Positions 14,585 through 20,893 of a stretch of DNA of 20,893 bases are shown one piece after another; within the stretch, counting starts at the first letter, position 1, and each line of letters opens with the position of its first letter. The stretch comes from SIG565 sp045650565 (GTDB lineage: Bacteria > Bacillota > Clostridia > Oscillospirales > Acutalibacteraceae). The stretch lies in contig JAZRRG010000055.1 in assembly GCA_045650565.1 (NCBI GenBank), forward strand, positions 1 to 20,893. Reading direction: 5' to 3'. A model generated the notes under the pieces. The model was not told the DNA's origin. It worked only from the letters and a program-made list of their open reading frames with translations, and ran no database searches. The position numbers were made by a program, and so were the translations under genes.

Positions 14585-14618
14585 AAAAAACAGACTTGCT
14601 TTCGCAAGTCTGTTTTTT
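14585..14618. terminator. Strong bidirectional terminator
   Basis: A 15-bp perfect stem (14585-14599 with 14604-14618, core ACAGACTTGC / GCAAGTCTGT) has loop TTTC and six A/T on each flank. It ends the plus-strand tRNA transcript and the minus-strand hydrolase operon. Confidence 0.9.
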
Positions 14619-14651
14619 ATCTATTGCGGCTGCATTAGATTATGTATTAGT

Positions 14652-15605
14652 TCAAACACAAGTGTCTGTATCTTGAAAAAACTCACCTAAAACCGCATAA
14701 TATTTTTCGGGGTCTACAAGAAAGCTCAGTCCGTGTCCTGCATTATTTACTGTAACCAGTTGTTTTCGGGATGTACAAGCATCATAATTTTTGCGGCTCA
14801 TTTCAATTGGGACAAAGTCATCGTTTTCTCCGTGAAAGAAAATTACAGGAACCTTGCATTTTTTTATTGCTTGTTCAGCTGATATTTCATCTAAATCGAA
14901 TTTGCCAAATATTTTTGCACCAATTTTAACAAAGTAATACGATAAATCAGCAGGCAAATGCATCTTTTTAATAACACATTTGATAATATCCCTTGCAGAA
15001 TTAAAACCGCAGTCGGCAAGTATTCCTATTACATTATTAGGCAAATCACTACCACCCGCAATAAGTACGGTTGTGGCACCCATAGAAATACCGGTAAGTA
15101 TTATTCTCACACCATCTCCGAAGTGGTTTATCATAAAATCCACCCACGAAAGACAGTCCTTATGTTCGCGGTTTCCGAAGGTTATAATATTTCCTTCGCT
15201 TTTTCCACTACAGCGTTGGCTGACTATCAGCGCATTTCTGCCAAGCTTAAAACAGCGCTGAACACCACCCGCTAAATCACGCTCGGCAGTGCCTCTATAG
15301 CCGTGGAACATAAGCTCAATTGGTGCGTTTTTATCGTATTCATAGTATTTTCCGTATAGTTTTAGCCCGTCAAATGAAGTAATGCACATTTCGGTGTAGG
15401 GAATTTTTGAGGTTTGTTTTGAATATTCGGAAATCTTATCATAAAACGGCTCGTAAACCTTACCTTTAGGTAATTTGGTAGCGTTGTTGAGCGCCTTTTG
15501 TTTTTTTGACACATAAAATGCCACACGAAAACAAATATAACTTACAAGCAAAAAAGCAAGGCACAAGAAAACAAAAATGGAAAATATAATCCAAAACATT
15601 TTCAT
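14652..15605 (-). CDS. Membrane-anchored alpha/beta hydrolase
   Basis: A 317-aa serine hydrolase of the YqkD/BAAT-like group, substrate unknown. One N-terminal hydrophobic helix (about residues 3-28) is likely a membrane anchor. The oxyanion segment is FHGYRGTAERD, the nucleophile elbow is GISMG (Ser174), the acidic residue lies in HGENDDFVP (about 262-263) and the histidine in NAGHGLSF (His291). ATG 15605 follows a GAAGG sequence. It lies 15 bases downstream of the second chromate transporter gene and probably shares its transcript. A terminator at 14585-14618 ends the unit. No specific link between this hydrolase and anion transport is evident. Confidence 0.85.
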   Translation of the reverse strand: MKMFWIIFSIFVFLCLAFLLVSYICFRVAFYVSKKQKALNNATKLPKGKVYEPFYDKISEYSKQTSKIPYTEMCITSFDGLKLYGKYYEYDKNAPIELMFHGYRGTAERDLAGGVQRCFKLGRNALIVSQRCSGKSEGNIITFGNREHKDCLSWVDFMINHFGDGVRIILTGISMGATTVLIAGGSDLPNNVIGILADCGFNSARDIIKCVIKKMHLPADLSYYFVKIGAKIFGKFDLDEISAEQAIKKCKVPVIFFHGENDDFVPIEMSRKNYDACTSRKQLVTVNNAGHGLSFLVDPEKYYAVLGEFFQDTDTCV

Positions 15606-15620
15606 ATATTATACGCCTTC

Positions 15621-16187
15621 TTACATTTTAAGAATATAACCTGCGGCAATGCCTACAACCGCCGAGATGCAAATAATAATGATAGGATGCACCTTTTTAA
15701 GTGCCAACAATGTCATAATTGCAAACAGCACAAGTGAAATATAAAACTGCGGTGTTGTAAACACTGAAAGTGTAACGGCGGTGGGGAAGAACACGGTTGC
15801 TCCGATGGATACAAGTGCAGAGCCAATAAGCCCAATAACAGCGGGTTTTAAGCCCGTCATACACCCAATAACATATCTATTATCCTTAAACTTTTCAAAA
15901 AAAGAAGCTACAATCAGTATTATTATAAAGGAGGGCATAACAACGCCCAAGGTTGCACATATAGCGCCTGGCAATCCACCCATTTGTGTGCCAACATAGG
16001 TTGAAATATTTATCGCAAAGGGACCGGGTGTGCTTTCGCTAACGGCAATAAAGTTGATTACCTGCTCGTTAGTCAACCATCCGAGGCGTATCACTTCAGA
16101 TTGAATAAAAGGTAGCATTGCGTAGCCGCCGCCAATAGTGAAAAGACCAATTTTAAAGAAGGTTAAGAACAGTTGGAGAAAAATCAT
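15621..16187 (-). CDS. Chromate transporter family subunit (short chain, second)
   Basis: A 188-aa membrane protein of the CHR (ChrA) family in its half-size form. The signature FFKIGLFTIGGGYAMLPFIQ and SESTPGPFAINISTYVG are the two conserved CHR motifs, followed by about five hydrophobic segments. Short CHR proteins occur as adjacent pairs with opposite membrane orientation and work together; the upstream gene is such a partner, overlapping by 4 bases (ATGA). The true substrate in gut Clostridia is uncertain, so chromate export should not be assumed. AAAGGAG precedes ATG 16187. Confidence 0.92.
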   Translation of the reverse strand: MIFLQLFLTFFKIGLFTIGGGYAMLPFIQSEVIRLGWLTNEQVINFIAVSESTPGPFAINISTYVGTQMGGLPGAICATLGVVMPSFIIILIVASFFEKFKDNRYVIGCMTGLKPAVIGLIGSALVSIGATVFFPTAVTLSVFTTPQFYISLVLFAIMTLLALKKVHPIIIICISAVVGIAAGYILKM

Positions 16188-16750
16188 TTGTTAATTCTCC
16201 TTTCTGCAACAAAGGAAAAAACAAGACCGATTACTGCGCACACTATAATTATATAAAGAACATTTATTTTAATAATTGCTGCAAATATAAATGCGAGGGC
16301 AGCGATAATATACGATATGGTGTTTTTTGGACACACCTTTGCCATACTCCAAAACGCCTTTACAATCAGAGCTAAAACACCGGCTCTTATGCCAAAAAAA
16401 GCATATTGTACTGCCTTGTTATCTTGAAATTTATCAAGAATCATAGAAATTAAGGAAATAATTATAAAGGATGGTAAAACTACACCGAGTGTCGCAAAAA
16501 AGGAGCCCCAAAAGCCCGCAATTTTGTAGCCGATAAAGGTTGCAGAATTTATTGCAATGGGACCGGGGGTAGATTCAGAGATGGCAAATACATCTAAAAT
16601 TTCCTCCTCGCTTATCCAGTTGCGGTTTTCGGATACCTCCTTTTGAATAAGAGGAATCATAGCATAACCGCCGCCAAAAGTAAAGGCGCCTATTTTAAAG
16701 AAAACACTAAAGAGGGTAAGTAGCTGTTTTATATTTGGCTTACGACGCAT
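16184..16750 (-). CDS. Chromate transporter family subunit (short chain, first)
   Basis: This is the partner of the downstream CHR gene, also 188 aa. It has FFKIGAFTFGGGYAMIPLIQKEV and SESTPGPIAINSATFIGYKIAG, then several membrane helices with PSFIIISLI. The two proteins are clearly homologous along their whole length, so the pair arose by tandem duplication and is expected to form a heterodimer. ATG 16750 follows AAAGGAA at 6 bases. No convincing promoter or chromate-type regulator gene is seen upstream, where the spacer holds the tRNA-Leu terminator. Confidence 0.92.
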   Translation of the reverse strand: MRRKPNIKQLLTLFSVFFKIGAFTFGGGYAMIPLIQKEVSENRNWISEEEILDVFAISESTPGPIAINSATFIGYKIAGFWGSFFATLGVVLPSFIIISLISMILDKFQDNKAVQYAFFGIRAGVLALIVKAFWSMAKVCPKNTISYIIAALAFIFAAIIKINVLYIIIVCAVIGLVFSFVAERRINK

Positions 16751-16820
16751 AATATGTTCCTTTCGTTTGGTTATTGTTACTATTTTACTGCAAATTCAAT
16801 TATATATGATTTTTATTAAA

Positions 16821-16848
16821 AAAGAAGCCGCATAACTGCGGCTTCTTT
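16821..16848 (-). terminator. Terminator of the tRNA-Leu transcript
   Basis: AAAGAAGCCGCA (16821-16832) pairs with TGCGGCTTCTTT (16837-16848) around a 4-base loop. Read on the minus strand it ends in a T-run and starts at the encoded CCA of the tRNA-Leu gene. Confidence 0.88.
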
Positions 16849-16931
16849 GGTGCGGGTGACAGGACTTGAACCTGCACGTGCGTGACACTAGATCCTAAGT
16901 CTAGCGCGTCTGCCAATTCCGCCACACCCGC
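16848..16931 (-). tRNA. tRNA-Leu (UAG anticodon)
   Basis: This is a class II tRNA of 84 nt with encoded CCA. Acceptor GCGGGTG pairs perfectly with CACCCGC, the anticodon stem CTAGA / TCTAG holds loop CTTAGGA (anticodon TAG), and a variable arm is present. It lies 48 bases downstream of the second tRNA-Leu gene and shares its promoter. Confidence 0.95.
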
Positions 16932-16979
16932 ATATTAAATTGTAAATCCACAGCCGCATTTATGTGGGACACGAAAAGA

Positions 16980-17066
16980 TGGTGCGGATAACAGGACTTG
17001 AACCTGCACCGAGTTGCCCCGACTAGAACCTCAATCTAGCGCGTCTGCCAATTCCGACATATCCGC
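16980..17066 (-). tRNA. tRNA-Leu (GAG anticodon)
   Basis: This is a class II tRNA of 87 nt with acceptor GCGGATA / TATCCGC, anticodon loop TTGAGGT (anticodon GAG), a long variable arm (GTCGGGGCAACTCGGT) and encoded CCA. The D and anticodon stems are nearly the same as in the neighbouring tRNA-Leu(UAG), which suggests tandem duplication with anticodon change. Confidence 0.95.
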
Positions 17067-17123
17067 ATATTTAATTGGTAAAGTTTTAGCCGCAGTTACA
17101 CATGACTTATCAAACCACACTTA

Positions 17124-17152
17124 ATTATATAGATATACCCTCTCAATGTCAA
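17124..17152 (-). promoter_or_regulatory. Perfect-consensus sigma-A promoter for the tRNA-Leu pair
   Basis: On the minus strand TTGACA (complement of 17147-17152) and TATAAT (complement of 17124-17129) are separated by exactly 17 bases. Both hexamers and the spacer match consensus. The start would be about 50 bases before the mature tRNA-Leu(GAG). Confidence 0.9.
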
Positions 17153-17182
17153 GTGATATTAGATATAAATTCAAATTTTATA

Positions 17183-17211
17183 TTGATAAATTCATTTTGA
17201 TGTGCTATAAT
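17183..17211 (+). promoter_or_regulatory. Sigma-A promoter for tRNA-Val
   Basis: TTGATA (17183-17188) and TATAAT (17206-17211) are 17 bases apart, with the mature tRNA starting 12 bases after the -10. It points away from the tRNA-Leu promoter. Confidence 0.85.
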
Positions 17212-17222
17212 GTTTTAACCAT

Positions 17223-17298
17223 GGGAGCATAGCTCAGCTGGGAGAGCATCTGCCTTACAAGCAGAGGGTCACAGGTTCGAGCCCTGTTGTTCCCACCA
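17223..17298 (+). tRNA. tRNA-Val (UAC anticodon)
   Basis: Acceptor GGGAGCA pairs with TGTTCCC (one G-U), the D arm GCTC-AGCTGGGA-GAGC is regular, the anticodon loop CTTACAA gives TAC, the T arm is CACAG-GTTCGAG-CCCTG type, and discriminator A with encoded CCA closes the 76-nt gene. Confidence 0.95.
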
Positions 17299-17302
17299 GT
17301 CG

Positions 17303-17346
17303 AGAGCTTCGCCTCGCAAGTTGCGGGGTTGGAGCTCTAATTTTTT
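17303..17346 (+). terminator. Terminator after tRNA-Val
   Basis: AGAGCT (17303-17308) pairs with AGCTCT (17333-17338) outside an inner helix CCTCGCA / TGCGGGG (17312-17318 with 17322-17328), followed by TTTTTT. The trmB start is 26 bases further on, so partial read-through into trmB is possible. Confidence 0.75.
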
Positions 17347-17371
17347 CACTTTTTGAAATGGAGCAAATAAT

Positions 17372-18055
17372 ATGCGGATGCGCAGAAAGAAATATTTAGA
17401 TGAACGCCTTGAAGCGTGTGCGAAAAATCTAATCATTGTAGATAGACAGGACCGTAATTTTAATTCTACAACCGAAAATGAAGAATATTTTAATTTTGAA
17501 AAGCTGTTTGGAAACAATAATCCCATTCATCTTGAAATTGGTTGTGGCAAAGGTCAGTTCGCTTGTGAAATTGCTAAAAGGAATCCGAATATTAACTTTT
17601 TGGCGGTTGAAAAAAGCGCTAATGTGATTGTTGCAGGATGTGAAAAAGCCAAACATCAAAATATTAACAATTTGATATTCGTAAGGTGCTCTGCGGAGTA
17701 TTTAAAATACTATTTACCTAAAAATTCAATCGATAGATTATATTTAAACTTTTCGTGTCCGTTTCCCAAAAAGAAGTATGCATCACACCGTTTAACCGCA
17801 ATTAACTTTTTAAAGGTTTACAATGAGTTTTTAAAAAAGAGTGCCGAAATTCATTTCAAGACCGATAACCGTGGTTTGTTTGAATTTTCACTCGAACAGC
17901 TAACTCAATATGGATATTGCTTAAAAAATGTTTCTCTTGATTTGCACTCAAGCGGTTTTGAGGATAACATTATGACCGAATATGAGCAAAAATTTGTCTC
18001 GCTCGGTTGCCCGATTTATCGCTTTGAAGCATATTTTGAAATGTTAGGAAATTGA
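17372..18055 (+). CDS. trmB: tRNA (guanine-N7-)-methyltransferase
   Basis: TrmB methylates G46 in the variable loop of tRNAs using S-adenosylmethionine. The SAM-binding motif LEIGCGKGQF is at 54-63, an acidic ribose-binding position is at Glu80 (LAVEKS), and the family TDN block is at 164-166. The normally conserved DPWPK segment reads SCPFPKKKYASHRLT (about 128-142), with Cys129 in place of Asp and Phe for Trp. Related Clostridia may share this. The length of 227 aa is normal. ATG 17372 has GGAG 8 bases upstream. It follows tRNA-Val directly and is one base before the HAD gene, so the two are cotranscribed. Confidence 0.9.
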   Translation: MRMRRKKYLDERLEACAKNLIIVDRQDRNFNSTTENEEYFNFEKLFGNNNPIHLEIGCGKGQFACEIAKRNPNINFLAVEKSANVIVAGCEKAKHQNINNLIFVRCSAEYLKYYLPKNSIDRLYLNFSCPFPKKKYASHRLTAINFLKVYNEFLKKSAEIHFKTDNRGLFEFSLEQLTQYGYCLKNVSLDLHSSGFEDNIMTEYEQKFVSLGCPIYRFEAYFEMLGN

Positions 18056-18056
18056 T

Positions 18057-18674
18057 ATGATTAAAAATATTATTTTTGATTTTGGCAACGTAGTTATAAA
18101 TTTTTTTCCATCTGATATTGTATCCAAGGTAACTACCGACAAATTCGAACACGCTTTGCTACATGATGCTGTGTTTGGTAAGGGCTGCTTTGAGGAAACC
18201 GATAGGGGACTTGTGTCCTTGGAACAGCATAAAGCATTAACTAAGGCAAAATTGCCTGAAAAATTACATAAAAAAGCGGAAGAGCTGTTGGATGTTTGGT
18301 ATCTTGATTTGCCCGTTATTGATGGTATGGAGAAATTATTAAGTGACTGTAAAACGGCGGGATATAATATATATTTACTTTCAAATATCAATATTCAGTT
18401 TGCTGAGAATACCGATAAGGTGCCAATTTTAAAGCGTTTTGATGGGCTGATGTTGTCTTCGTTTGTCAAGCATTGTAAGCCCGAAAAGGAAATATATCAC
18501 GCTTTGCTCGATAGATATAACCTAAAAGCTGAGGAATGTATTTTTGTTGATGATAGAAAAATCAATATTGATGGCGGTGAAGCGGTTGGAATTAAAGGAT
18601 ATCTATTTGACGGTGACACAAAGAATTTGAGAAATTACATAAATTCAAGTAATGATATGATGTTTAAAATATAA
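18057..18674 (+). CDS. HAD-IA family hydrolase (YihX-like)
   Basis: A 205-aa haloacid dehalogenase-like phosphatase of unknown substrate. Motif I is FDFGNVV with nucleophile Asp8 and Gly10 in the place of the usual second Asp, as in the YihX / epoxide-hydrolase N-terminal group. A helical cap lies at about 18-85. Motif II is LLSNI (Ser109), motif III HCKPEKEIY (Lys141) and motif IV FVDDRKIN (Asp165, Asp166). The missing motif I Asp is normal for several HAD-IA branches but raises doubt about plain phosphatase activity. It starts one base after the trmB stop, and its own stop lies in the terminator stem. Confidence 0.88.
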   Translation: MIKNIIFDFGNVVINFFPSDIVSKVTTDKFEHALLHDAVFGKGCFEETDRGLVSLEQHKALTKAKLPEKLHKKAEELLDVWYLDLPVIDGMEKLLSDCKTAGYNIYLLSNINIQFAENTDKVPILKRFDGLMLSSFVKHCKPEKEIYHALLDRYNLKAEECIFVDDRKINIDGGEAVGIKGYLFDGDTKNLRNYINSSNDMMFKI

Positions 18675-18706
18675 AAAATAACGCTCGGTAGAGCGTTATT
18701 TTTTTT
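18673..18706. terminator. Bidirectional terminator between convergent genes
   Basis: A perfect stem of about 14 bp (18673-18686 with 18691-18704, core ATAACGCTC / GAGCGTTAT) has a 4-base loop and A/T runs on both sides. It contains the stop codons of both the HAD gene (plus) and uvrB (minus). Confidence 0.9.
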
Positions 18707-20657
18707 CGCCTTTTAGCTCGGCAATTTTATCTCTAAGGTAAGCCGCATGTTCAAATTCAAGCATTTTTGCGGCTTCTCGCATTTCGCTTGATAGCTTAGC
18801 AATGAGCTTTTCGCACTCAATTTTAGGCATTTTTTTAATATCATCAGCAGCATTTGGCTTGGCCGACATTTCTATAATCTCACGAACATCCTTAATAATG
18901 GTCTGCGGTGTTATGCCGTTTGCCTTATTATAGGTATCCTGAATTTGACGGCGGCGAAAGGTCTCGGTTATTGCATTTTCCATAGACCTTGTAACGCTAT
19001 CGGCATACATGATAACCTCACCGTTTGCATTTCTTGCGGCACGACCAACCGTTTGAATAAGAGATGTCTCACTTCGTAAAAATCCTTCCTTGTCGGCATC
19101 AAGAATTGCTACTAAAGACACCTCGGGTATATCAAGACCCTCACGCAAAAGGTTAATTCCGACAAGCACATCGAACTCGCCAAGTCGCAAATCACGGATA
19201 ATTTGCATACGCTCAATGGTGTCAATATCATAGTGCATATAGCGAACCTTAATATTAAGGTTTTCAAGGTATTCAGTTAGGTCCTCCGCCATTTTTTTTG
19301 TAAGGGTTGTTACAAGTACACGTTCATTTTTCTCGGTGCGCAAATTGATTTGAGATACCAAGTCATCAATTTGCCCCTCGCTTGACTTAACAGTGATTTT
19401 TGGGTCAAGCAGTCCTGTGGGACGGATTACTTGCTCGGCAATTTGTGTGGCTTTTTGTTTTTCAAACTCACCCGGTGTGGCCGATACAAACACCGCCTGA
19501 TTTATATGCTTATAAAACTCATCGAAATTAAGTGGGCGGTTATCGAACGCCGAGGGTAAACGAAAGCCGTATCCCACAAGGTTTTCCTTTCTCGCCCTGT
19601 CGCCGCCGTACATACCTCGCACTTGAGGTAAGGTTACGTGTGATTCATCAACAAAGAGCAAAAAATCATCGGGGAAGTAGTCAAGCAACGTAAAGGGTAT
19701 ACTGCCTTTTGGTCTGCCCGATAGCACACGTGAGTAGTTTTCAACACCTTTACAGGTGCCGATTTCTCTAAGCATTTCGATATCATATTCGGTACGCTGT
19801 CTGATGCGTTGGGCTTCTATCAGTTTCCCGTTTTCATTAAAGAACTTAACACGCTGTTCCATTTCCGTTTCGAGATTTTTAAGCGCATCCTCCATTTTAT
19901 CGGGCGGCACAATGTAGTGAGAAGCAGGGTAGATGGCAATGTGCGAAAGTACCGCCTTTACTTCGCCCGTTAGGGTGTTAATCTCGCAAATACGGTCAAT
20001 CTCATCGCCGAAAAATTCAATTCTGATAGCATTTCCGTAGGAATAAGCGGGATAAACCTCAACAACATCACCTCGCACACGAAATTTGTTACGGGTGAAA
20101 TTTATATCGTTTCTCTCATACTGCAAATCGACAAGCTTGGATATTAACTCATCACGGCTTTTTTCTATACCTGTGCGAAGCGATATTACCATATTTCTAT
20201 AATCAATAGGGTTTCCGAGCGAATATATGCACGAAACCGATGCTACAATTATAACGTCACGCCGTTCTGATAAAGCACAAGTGGCGCTGTGGCGGAGCTT
20301 ATCAATTTCATCATTTATAGCCGAATCTTTTTCAATATAAATATCTTTTCCGGGAATATAGGCCTCGGGCTGGAAGTAGTCATAATAGGACACAAAATAC
20401 TCAACCGCATTTTCGGGAAAGAACTCACGAAACTCACTGCAAAGCTGTGCAGCAAGCGTCTTGTTATGTGCAAGGACCAACGTCGGTTTATTTACCTTCT
20501 GAATTATGTTTGCCATAGTAAAAGTTTTACCGCTTCCCGTAACACCGAGAAGAGTCTGCTCTTTCTTACCGTCAAGCACACCCTTTGCAAGTTTATCTAT
20601 CGCCTGCGGCTGATCGCCGGAAGGCTTGTATTCAGAATGTAAAACAAAATGGTCCAT
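18696..20657 (-). CDS. uvrB: Excinuclease ABC subunit UvrB
   Basis: UvrB is the damage-verifying helicase-like subunit of nucleotide excision repair; it receives DNA from UvrA and recruits UvrC. Walker A is GVTGSGKT (38-45). The beta-hairpin entry YYDYFQPEAYIP is at 91-102, Walker B is LLFVDESHVT, helicase motif VI includes QTVGRAARN, and the C-terminal UVR motif (about 615-650, KLSSEMREAAKMLEFEHAAYLRDKI) binds UvrC. The length of 653 aa is normal. ATG 20657 is preceded by GGGGTAAG, a modest ribosome binding site. No uvrA follows within the window. No LexA/DinR box was recognised near the promoter. Confidence 0.97.
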   Translation of the reverse strand: MDHFVLHSEYKPSGDQPQAIDKLAKGVLDGKKEQTLLGVTGSGKTFTMANIIQKVNKPTLVLAHNKTLAAQLCSEFREFFPENAVEYFVSYYDYFQPEAYIPGKDIYIEKDSAINDEIDKLRHSATCALSERRDVIIVASVSCIYSLGNPIDYRNMVISLRTGIEKSRDELISKLVDLQYERNDINFTRNKFRVRGDVVEVYPAYSYGNAIRIEFFGDEIDRICEINTLTGEVKAVLSHIAIYPASHYIVPPDKMEDALKNLETEMEQRVKFFNENGKLIEAQRIRQRTEYDIEMLREIGTCKGVENYSRVLSGRPKGSIPFTLLDYFPDDFLLFVDESHVTLPQVRGMYGGDRARKENLVGYGFRLPSAFDNRPLNFDEFYKHINQAVFVSATPGEFEKQKATQIAEQVIRPTGLLDPKITVKSSEGQIDDLVSQINLRTEKNERVLVTTLTKKMAEDLTEYLENLNIKVRYMHYDIDTIERMQIIRDLRLGEFDVLVGINLLREGLDIPEVSLVAILDADKEGFLRSETSLIQTVGRAARNANGEVIMYADSVTRSMENAITETFRRRQIQDTYNKANGITPQTIIKDVREIIEMSAKPNAADDIKKMPKIECEKLIAKLSSEMREAAKMLEFEHAAYLRDKIAELKGEKK

Positions 20658-20688
20658 ATCTTACCCCATTATTTATATTCTTCTATAT

Positions 20689-20717
20689 ATTATACAAAAA
20701 AATACATATGTTTACAA
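20689..20717 (-). promoter_or_regulatory. Sigma-A promoter of uvrB
   Basis: On the minus strand TTGTAA (complement of 20712-20717) is followed after 17 bases by TATAAT (complement of 20689-20694), 31 bases before the uvrB ATG. Confidence 0.72.
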
Positions 20718-20720
20718 TAT

Positions 20721-20749
20721 AAAAAGGACCGGAAAAATTTTTCCGGTCC
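20721..20749 (-). terminator. Terminator of the metQ-like gene
   Basis: A perfect 24-bp palindrome (20726-20749, arms GGACCGGAAAAA / TTTTTCCGGTCC) begins 6 bases after the metQ stop on the minus strand and is followed by five T. It insulates the uvrB promoter from the upstream gene. Confidence 0.9.
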
Positions 20750-20755
20750 GAAAAT

Positions 20756-20893
20756 TTAGAATATGGCAACAACTGCACCATCATATGTGCTTTCGATATA
20801 AGTTTTTACTGTTTCACCTGTAAGTGCTTCAACAAGTGCCTTGATTTTTTCCTGATTTTCATTGCCCTCTTTTACTACAAGTATGTTTGCATA
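20756..20893 (-). CDS. metQ: MetQ/NlpA-type methionine ABC transporter lipoprotein, C-terminal end
   Basis: The last 45 codons and stop of a minus-strand gene that runs out of the window. The reading is YANILVVKEG, then NENQEKIKALVEAL, then TGETVKTYIE, ending STYDGAVVAIF. This is the usual C-terminus of the D-methionine-binding NlpA/MetQ family (YANIIAVREGDE...KALVEAL..., ending YxGAVVPxF). These lipoproteins deliver methionine to MetN/MetI permeases; the cognate genes and N-terminal lipobox lie outside the window. The identity rests on the C-terminus only, so the exact ligand is inferred. Confidence 0.8.
   Translation of the reverse strand, partial: YANILVVKEGNENQEKIKALVEALTGETVKTYIESTYDGAVVAIF

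Noticed and set aside
14383..14607. Minus-strand 74-aa frame ending AGAEGLEPSAHGFGDRCPTN
   Set aside because: Its C-terminus is antisense tRNA-Trp and its middle is the hairpin array; this is a well-known type of spurious tRNA-derived protein.
17269..17526. Minus-strand 85-aa frame ending WWEQQGSNL
   Set aside because: It is antisense to the tRNA-Val 3' end and trmB start; spurious in the same way.

Overview
The window looks like one end of a contig from an uncultured low-GC Firmicute of the class Clostridia, probably an Oscillospiraceae/Ruminococcaceae-like gut bacterium. The basis is AT-rich DNA, strong AGGAGG-type ribosome binding sites, sigma-A promoters of TTGACA/TATAAT type, encoded CCA on the tRNAs, and gene neighbourhoods typical of Firmicutes: rplS-lepB-rbgA-rnhB-yraN, tig-clpP-clpX, and a ywiB-like gene with argS. 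The lineage is inferred from gene content and style, not from a database match.

Layout. Positions 1-284 are a sequencing/assembly artefact: a 100-bp piece of the rplS 3' end, then 84 bp that I recognise as MGI/DNBSEQ library adapter with a 10-nt barcode, then the same 100 bp joined to the real genome. From 185 the plus strand carries the end of rplS, a 277-bp palindromic MITE-like element, and a tightly overlapping run lepB-rbgA-rnhB-yraN-thrC (signal peptidase, ribosome-assembly GTPase, RNase HII, YraN nuclease-fold protein, threonine synthase). A 55-aa Cys-rich DUF1540 gene lies on the minus strand, followed on plus by a metallophosphoesterase, trigger factor, a 245-bp hairpin-rich spacer, clpP, clpX and a DUF2156-acetyltransferase fusion. 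The minus strand then holds the operon murI-DUF1934-argS-DUF6440 (10900-14026).

Positions 14125-14447 hold plus-strand tRNA-Ile2(CAU) and tRNA-Trp, followed by a small array of phased hairpins and a strong bidirectional terminator. Minus-strand genes follow: an alpha/beta hydrolase downstream of two half-size chromate transporter subunits, then two tRNA-Leu genes. A compact divergent promoter region separates these from plus-strand tRNA-Val. trmB and a HAD hydrolase follow on plus, converging on minus-strand uvrB. The window ends in the 3' end of a minus-strand metQ-like lipoprotein gene.

Most of the window is housekeeping: protein export, folding and proteolysis, ribosome assembly, translation, DNA repair and cell-wall precursor synthesis. 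I found no phage, IS transposase, CRISPR or defence locus and no convincing new multi-gene system. The signals that gene annotation does not explain are the three kinds of palindrome-rich non-coding element (368-644, 7067-7311, 14482-14563), the adapter chimera, the DUF2156-acetyltransferase fusion, a probable CTG start codon at 4911, and a non-canonical active-site motif in TrmB.
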